Shown: positions 24,342 through 28,362 of the stretch, piece after piece
How positions within the stretch are numbered: position 1 is the stretch's first letter
Layout: every line of letters starts with the position of its first letter
Assembly: GCA_030706015.1 (NCBI GenBank)
Contig: JAUZPI010000056.1
Coordinates: 1 to 28,362, forward strand
From: Bacillota bacterium
Lineage (GTDB): Bacteria > Bacillota > Clostridia > Clostridiales > Clostridiaceae
Length of the DNA stretch: 28,362 nt
Reading direction: 5' to 3'
The notes under the pieces: generated by a model
The model's input: only the letters and a program-made list of their open reading frames with translations
Databases searched by the model: none
What the model was told of the DNA's origin: nothing
Program-made: the position numbers and the translations under genes

Positions 24342-25781
24342 TTAAGCAGGAAATTCAATATTGAAAATGGTGCCTTCTTTTAACCTAGACTCCACCTTTA
24401 TGGTACCATGTTGTTTTTTCACCAATTTCTCAACTAAAGCAAGACCTAGTCCTACCCCGCCAGTTTCACGACTCCTATGAGTTTCCACTCTATAAAAGGG
24501 TTCAAAGATGTTAGATAAACACTCATTAGCTATACCTATACCCGTATCAGCAACTGTTATCATAATTTTATTCTCTTCTTTATAACCTTCAACAGCTATA
24601 CTGCCGCCAGATTTATTATATTTTATAGCATTATCAATTAAATTAATAAGTATATGCCTCAAGCTTTCTTCATCAATGGTGGCAGTAATTTCTTCAACAT
24701 TACATTGAAAGGCTAAATTGTTCTTTTGTATTTTCCCCATCATCCTTTGACAGATCTCCTCAAAAGCTTCTTTTAAATTAACCTCTTTTTTCTGTATTTC
24801 AAAATCATATTTCTCTAAAGCAGACAAACTTAAAACTCTATCTACCATAGATGTCAAACGATTGCATTCTTTTGATATGCTTGTTGTTCCCTGTTCTATT
24901 AACACTAGGTCGTTATTATACATTCCAATTAAATCAGCATATGCCTTTATAGTAGTAATTGGAGTCTTAAATTCATGAGTTACATTACCTATAAATTCTT
25001 TTTGTTGTTTGTCCATCTTCTTTAGCTTCTCTACAGCTATACTTAAGGAATCTCGCTCTACCTTAAGTTCTCTTATATTTTCTTCAATAGTATTACTCAT
25101 AAAAATTAAGCCTTTGCTCAACTCTCCAAGTTCATCCTTACGCTTAATTTGCTGTACCTTGCTGAAATTACCTTTTTCAATATTCTCCACCGAATTTTTC
25201 ATTATGTATATATCTCTAGTAAGGCCAAGAAAGTAAATGATACCCAAAACAATACCTATAACCAATGCTAAAAAACCTGTACCATAAAACATTTTCTTTA
25301 TGTTGTTGTAAAATGTACTATTTTCTTTAACTGAATATTCAAGTTCCAAAATTGCTACTGACTTATTTTTATATTTTATTGGTGAGTAAAAATATACCAC
25401 ATCATTTATTCTTATATAGGATACCTTACCTGCAATAGCATATTTAATCATGGATTCTTTTTCTTTATTTTCATTCAATTTAACATCTGTTTTAAAACCA
25501 GAAAGAAGTTGTCCCTTTGTATCATATACACTGGCTGGTATGGTTCTAAGCCATGGTCTATTAAAAATACTTCCTCTAGCCAGTTCAGCATTATCATTAG
25601 TACTAGAACTTTCACTAAAATACTGCTCGAACATATCCTTTTGTTTAAATAAAGCGGCTTCGACCTGCTTGTCTTGATAATTTTTTATTCCGTTAAGTAC
25701 TGCAACACTTAGAAATAATATAACTGCTAACAACAGTGATGCTGTAAAAGCTATAAGTTTAAATTTAATCCCTATTTTCAA
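24342..25781 (-). CDS. two-component sensor histidine kinase
   Basis: About 480 residues with the classical layout. The first membrane helix is near 8-30 (KLIAFTASLLLAVILFLSVA), followed by an extracytoplasmic sensor of ~130 residues, a second helix (MFYGTGFLALVIGIVLGIIY), HAMP (TRDIYIMKNSVENIEKGNFS), HisKA with the phospho-His in FIGNVTHEFKTPITTIKAYA, and HATPase_c with N, G1 (DTGIGI), F (FEPFYR) and G2 (GGVGLGLALV) boxes. All motifs are intact. The sensor domain gives no clue to the signal. I take the TTG at 25781 as start, overlapping the response-regulator gene by 17 bp; AAAGGGG lies 12 bp upstream, which is long, so TTG 25793 is possible. It is in one operon with the response regulator. 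Confidence 0.93.
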   Translation of the reverse strand: MKIGIKFKLIAFTASLLLAVILFLSVAVLNGIKNYQDKQVEAALFKQKDMFEQYFSESSSTNDNAELARGSIFNRPWLRTIPASVYDTKGQLLSGFKTDVKLNENKEKESMIKYAIAGKVSYIRINDVVYFYSPIKYKNKSVAILELEYSVKENSTFYNNIKKMFYGTGFLALVIGIVLGIIYFLGLTRDIYIMKNSVENIEKGNFSKVQQIKRKDELGELSKGLIFMSNTIEENIRELKVERDSLSIAVEKLKKMDKQQKEFIGNVTHEFKTPITTIKAYADLIGMYNNDLVLIEQGTTSISKECNRLTSMVDRVLSLSALEKYDFEIQKKEVNLKEAFEEICQRMMGKIQKNNLAFQCNVEEITATIDEESLRHILINLIDNAIKYNKSGGSIAVEGYKEENKIMITVADTGIGIANECLSNIFEPFYRVETHRSRETGGVGLGLALVEKLVKKQHGTIKVESRLKEGTIFNIEFPA

Positions 25782-26466
25782 ACAATTCGTCAACCCCTTT
25801 ATAACCAATACCATGAACAGTTTGTATCAAATTTTGATATTCCGCCCCTAGCTTTTTCCTTACCCTCTGTATATGGGTATCAACAGTTCGTGTACCTCCA
25901 AGATAATTCATATGCCATACTATGTCCAATAACTGATCCCTAGAATATGCAATATTGGGATTTGAAAGGAGTAAATATAATATATCAAACTCCATTGCTG
26001 TGAATTCTATATTTATATTTTTTATACTAACAAGTCTTTGCCTTTTATTAATAGTAAAATCTTTAATACTAATTAAGTCTTTCTCATCCTTTTGCTCCAA
26101 GGTTTTCTTGAATCTTCTTGCTAGGGATTTTACTCTTGCAAGAACCTCTCTTATATCAAAGGGTTTTGTTAAATAATCATCTGCCCCTAATTCTAATCCT
26201 AATACTTTGTCTATTACATCATTCTTTGCTGTAAGCATAATAATACCGATATTTTTATTTTGCAGACTTTTACAAACATCATATCCACTTATTACAGGAA
26301 TCATTAAATCCAGAATTACTATATTAGGATTAAAGGTTTTTACCTTATCAAGTGCCTCTTGTCCATTATAAGCTCGTTCTACTAAATAACCTTCCTTATT
26401 TAAGGCATATGTTAATACATCTAAGATACTCTTTTCATCATCTACTACTAGTATTTTCTCATTCAT
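25765..26466 (-). CDS. OmpR/PhoB-family response regulator
   Basis: A 233-residue regulator. The receiver domain has KILVVDDEKSILDV, phospho-acceptor Asp53 in IVILDLMIPVISGYD, the switch Thr in MLTAKND and LGADDYLTKPFD with the conserved Lys. A PhoB-type winged helix follows (FTAMEFDILYLLLSNPNIAY, then SRDQLLDIVW, GGTRTVDTHIQRVRKKLG). I choose the ATG at 26466, where the canonical MNEKILVVDD begins; the 34-residue extension to 26568 reads through the end of the IS607 element and is not credible. Three TATAAA boxes at exact 10-bp steps upstream may be its own binding sites. It is co-transcribed with the kinase. Confidence 0.94.
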   Translation of the reverse strand: MNEKILVVDDEKSILDVLTYALNKEGYLVERAYNGQEALDKVKTFNPNIVILDLMIPVISGYDVCKSLQNKNIGIIMLTAKNDVIDKVLGLELGADDYLTKPFDIREVLARVKSLARRFKKTLEQKDEKDLISIKDFTINKRQRLVSIKNINIEFTAMEFDILYLLLSNPNIAYSRDQLLDIVWHMNYLGGTRTVDTHIQRVRKKLGAEYQNLIQTVHGIGYKGVDELFENRD

Positions 26467-26488
26467 ATGCTGCACCGTTACTGAAAAC

Positions 26489-26516
26489 TTATAAAAAGTT
26501 ATAAAACAATATAAAC
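26489..26516 (-). promoter_or_regulatory. three 10-bp-phased TATAAA repeats upstream of the response regulator
   Basis: On the + strand TATAAA starts at 26490, 26500 and 26510; the first two sit in TTATAAAA. PhoB/OmpR-type regulators bind direct repeats at 10-11 bp steps. The shared 11-mer AAAGTTATAAA at 26495-26505 recurs at 24309-24319 before the beta-propeller gene. In AT-rich DNA this may be chance. Confidence 0.35.
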
Positions 26517-26524
26517 TTTTATGT

Positions 26525-26750
26525 TTCATTCCTGTTTCAACGTATCTGATTTTGTCTGCAGGTTTCACTGCATAACTACTCTCATTTGGTGTAATACTCC
26601 ACAGGCTTAAATTCCCGTTTAACGTACGGTACTTTAGTACGATAAATTTTATTACGCTGTACCTTTACCGTAATTATACAAACTTACACTTGCTTGATAG
26701 TCTCTATCAATTATATTTCCGCAGGAACAATGATATATCCTATCCTTTAG
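26525..26750 (-). ncRNA. putative TnpB guide (omega/reRNA) scaffold
   Basis: In IS200/IS605 and IS607 elements the guide RNA comes from the 3' end of tnpB and the right end, with the guide segment copied from flanking DNA. Here the noncoding stretch after the stop has a CGTAC/GTACG stem (26623-26627/26637-26641), a CTGCAG-centred inverted repeat and the terminal GTTGAAACAGGAATGAAAC. Boundaries are estimates based on family knowledge. Confidence 0.4.
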
Positions 26751-27812
26751 CTTGAGGTCAGATTTAATGTTGCCACAAACACAGCATAGCTTACTGCTTG
26801 GATAAAACCTCGGTGCTTCTATAAATTTTACATTATTCCAATATGCTTTATATTTAAGCTGCCTGTAAAATTCATAAAAGCATTGCTCCTGTACTGCTTT
26901 TGCTAAGTGCTTATTTTTCATCATACCAGTTACATTAAGGTCTTCCACTACAATAAAACTTGGTTTTCGCTTTGTTATCCCAGAAGTTATTTGATGGAAG
27001 TAGTTATGACGAATACCTGATAAACGGTGATTTAACTTTAAAAGCTTTCTTTCACTTTTTATAATATTGCTTGTTTTACAGTAACTATCTCCTTCCTTAT
27101 TTATTAGATATTTTTTTGATATCCTGCGCTGCAATCGGCGCTGTTTCTTTCTTAGTCTTTTTATTTCATATGTTTTATTAATATTTTCGTAGGTATTCTC
27201 ATCTGAACAAACTGCCAGCTTCTTCAATCCGAAATCTATTCCTATGCCATCATTTTGAGGCAATTCTGTATTATCACTAACTTCTATACCTACACTAATC
27301 CACCAGTTTATACCGTCAAAGGTTACTCTAGGGTTCACATATTTACCTTCTAAAGAAATTCTATTTCTCTCTGAGACCTTAATCCAGTTAAACCTCTGTT
27401 TATTTGTTTTCCTGCTGTTTGTAAGTTTTTCAAGCTTAACATGTGTGCATAAAAATTGTATTTTATCAGTATCTACATAAAATGACTGCTTGGATTTCTT
27501 TCTGCTTTTAAATCTTGGAAACTTACATTGTTTCTTAAAGAAGTTACAGTAAGCTGTGCAGGCATCTTTTACAGCCTGCTTTGTTATATTGTTGCTATAA
27601 TTATTAAGCCAATTAAACTCATCTGTTTTCTTAAGCTTTGTGAGCTTTTTTCTAAGCTGGCCATCTGAAAGAAAATGTCCGCCATTTAGATGGTTATCTT
27701 TTTCATAGGCTAAAGCCCAGTTATAAGCAAAACGGGCGGCCCCTGCAGAGGCAAAAAGCTTAGTCCTCTGTTTGTTGTTAGGTAGAAGCATAACTTTGAT
27801 TGTCTTTATCAT
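26652..27812 (-). CDS. tnpB: RNA-guided endonuclease TnpB (IS607-type OrfB)
   Basis: A 386-residue, apparently complete TnpB. The RuvC-like catalytic residues are present: Asp193 in GIGIDFGLKKLAV, Glu290 in IVVEDLNVTGM and Asp371 in IIDRDYQAS. The zinc ribbon has CCVCGN (343-348) and CSCGN (362 onward). N-terminal helix-turn and WED-like parts (KTIKVMLLPNNKQRTKLF, ARFAYNWALAYEKDN) are intact. TnpB cuts DNA matching a guide next to a transposon-specific motif and so promotes retention of the element. The ATG at 27812 lies inside the end of tnpA. No premature stop is seen, so it could be active. The - strand frame ends 40-130 bp before the estimated right end. Confidence 0.95.
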   Translation of the reverse strand: MIKTIKVMLLPNNKQRTKLFASAGAARFAYNWALAYEKDNHLNGGHFLSDGQLRKKLTKLKKTDEFNWLNNYSNNITKQAVKDACTAYCNFFKKQCKFPRFKSRKKSKQSFYVDTDKIQFLCTHVKLEKLTNSRKTNKQRFNWIKVSERNRISLEGKYVNPRVTFDGINWWISVGIEVSDNTELPQNDGIGIDFGLKKLAVCSDENTYENINKTYEIKRLRKKQRRLQRRISKKYLINKEGDSYCKTSNIIKSERKLLKLNHRLSGIRHNYFHQITSGITKRKPSFIVVEDLNVTGMMKNKHLAKAVQEQCFYEFYRQLKYKAYWNNVKFIEAPRFYPSSKLCCVCGNIKSDLKLKDRIYHCSCGNIIDRDYQASVSLYNYGKGTA

Positions 27813-28362
27813 CTTCTAACAACTCCTTTATTATCTTTTGAGCCTTATTCGCTCTTTTCCCTTGCAGTCTGCAGCTAAATACATTAATGATTTGAACTAA
27901 GTCTTCTACAAGTTCTTGTTCTTCAGTTCTTTCAGTATTATCTATAATCTCAATAACTGTTCCATGCTTACTGCATATGTTTTCAATTATTTCAAAGCCA
28001 AAACAGAGAAGTCTGTCTTTGTAGAGTACTACAACTTTCTCTACCTCTGAATTAGTTATCATATCTACAAGATGGTTTAGCCCTTTTTTGTTGTAATTAA
28101 TCCCACTTCCTATGTCGGATATTATCTCAAATGAATAACCCTTAGCAATCATATAGCTTTTCACATTCTCAATCTGTCTTTCTAAATCATCCTTCTGCTT
28201 AGCACTAGATACTCTGCAATATCCAACAACCTTACGGTTTAACTTCTTGCCAGAATTTTTTAATCCTAAAAAGTGATTTGCTTGTTCAACTGAATAATAT
28301 CTATGGCCGCTTTCTGCCACATGGTGTGGCTTTAATGTTCCGTTTTTATCCCAATTTCTTAA
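27778..28362 (-). CDS. tnpA: IS607-family serine recombinase TnpA (5' partial)
   Basis: The frame is open to the window edge, so the start lies outside; the GTG at 28320 is internal. The visible N-terminus (NWDKNGTLKPHHVAESGHRY, then YSVEQANHFLG) is the MerR-like helix-turn-helix that IS607 transposases carry in front of the resolvase domain. The catalytic domain follows: VGYCRVSSAKQKDDLERQ with the nucleophile Ser, then VVLYKDRLLCFGFEIIENIC and TERTEEQELVEDLVQIINVF. The C-terminus ends in a basic helix and overlaps tnpB by 35 bp. It should insert the element via a serine-linked circle intermediate, with little target specificity. Confidence 0.93.
   Translation of the reverse strand, partial: LRNWDKNGTLKPHHVAESGHRYYSVEQANHFLGLKNSGKKLNRKVVGYCRVSSAKQKDDLERQIENVKSYMIAKGYSFEIISDIGSGINYNKKGLNHLVDMITNSEVEKVVVLYKDRLLCFGFEIIENICSKHGTVIEIIDNTERTEEQELVEDLVQIINVFSCRLQGKRANKAQKIIKELLEDDKDNQSYAST

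Larger units (their letters stand above)
26520..28362 (-). mobile_element. IS607-family insertion sequence (tnpA-tnpB), left end outside the window
   Basis: The element holds a serine recombinase gene and a tnpB gene, overlapping by 35 bp, in the standard IS607 order. The right end lies to the low-coordinate side, after tnpB. Beyond the tnpB stop, the - strand runs through AAGCCTGTGGAGTA (near 26600) to GTTGAAACAGGAATGAAAC (near 26523-26541), which resembles the conserved 3' end of TnpB-associated RNAs. The exact boundary cannot be fixed without an empty site; 26520 is an estimate. IS607 elements make no target duplication. Confidence 0.8.

Noticed and set aside
26467..26568. 34-residue N-terminal extension of the response regulator
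   Set aside because: It reads through the end of the IS607 element; the receiver domain begins normally at the ATG at 26466.

Overview
The window is AT-rich, with short intergenic gaps, strong GGAGG-type ribosome binding sites, TTG/GTG starts, a GerA-type spore germination operon and a cyclic-di-GMP-II riboswitch. Together these point to a spore-forming Clostridium-like Firmicute; I cannot name the species. No rRNA, tRNA or CRISPR array was seen.

Positions 1-3090 (accessory): the 3' part of an Rpn/PD-(D/E)XK transposase-like gene, an alpha/beta hydrolase gene and a small membrane-protein gene follow each other on the + strand. They are separated by folded elements that share one plan: a 9-bp outer stem, inner hairpin(s), then AAG(A)ACGTTA. 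Each of the two internal genes starts just after such a GTTA and carries the reverse complement of that junction just past its stop codon. That is the topology of integron gene cassettes (attC sites). A second, 5'-truncated and frameshifted copy of the rpn tail plus its hairpin closes the block. I read it as an integron-like cassette cluster without a visible integrase; it is the most unusual part of the window.

Positions 3097-11432 (core-like): a DUF2935 gene on the - strand; the gerA-type A-B-C operon with a terminator; an autoregulated merR-carboxymuconolactone decarboxylase operon whose promoter has a 19-bp spacer and a 20-bp palindrome resembling the AdhR operator; an MBL-fold hydrolase; and a six-TM membrane-anchored lipase-like protein.

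Positions 11574-24258 (cell surface): a 2404-residue LPXTG protein built from tandem Ig/cadherin-like repeats lies behind a c-di-GMP-II riboswitch whose 3' end overlaps an intrinsic terminator. Divergent from it is a short UvrC/Cho-like GIY-YIG nuclease gene. Then come an ABM-family monooxygenase, an LPXTG-anchored metallophosphoesterase and a secreted beta-propeller-like protein. High c-di-GMP should switch on the giant surface protein, fitting a sessile, adhesive state.

Positions 24342-28362: an OmpR-type response regulator and a histidine kinase overlap and read toward the beta-propeller gene. Just upstream sits an IS607-family element (serine recombinase TnpA, running off the window, plus an apparently intact TnpB). 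Its right end lies within about 60 bp of the response-regulator start.
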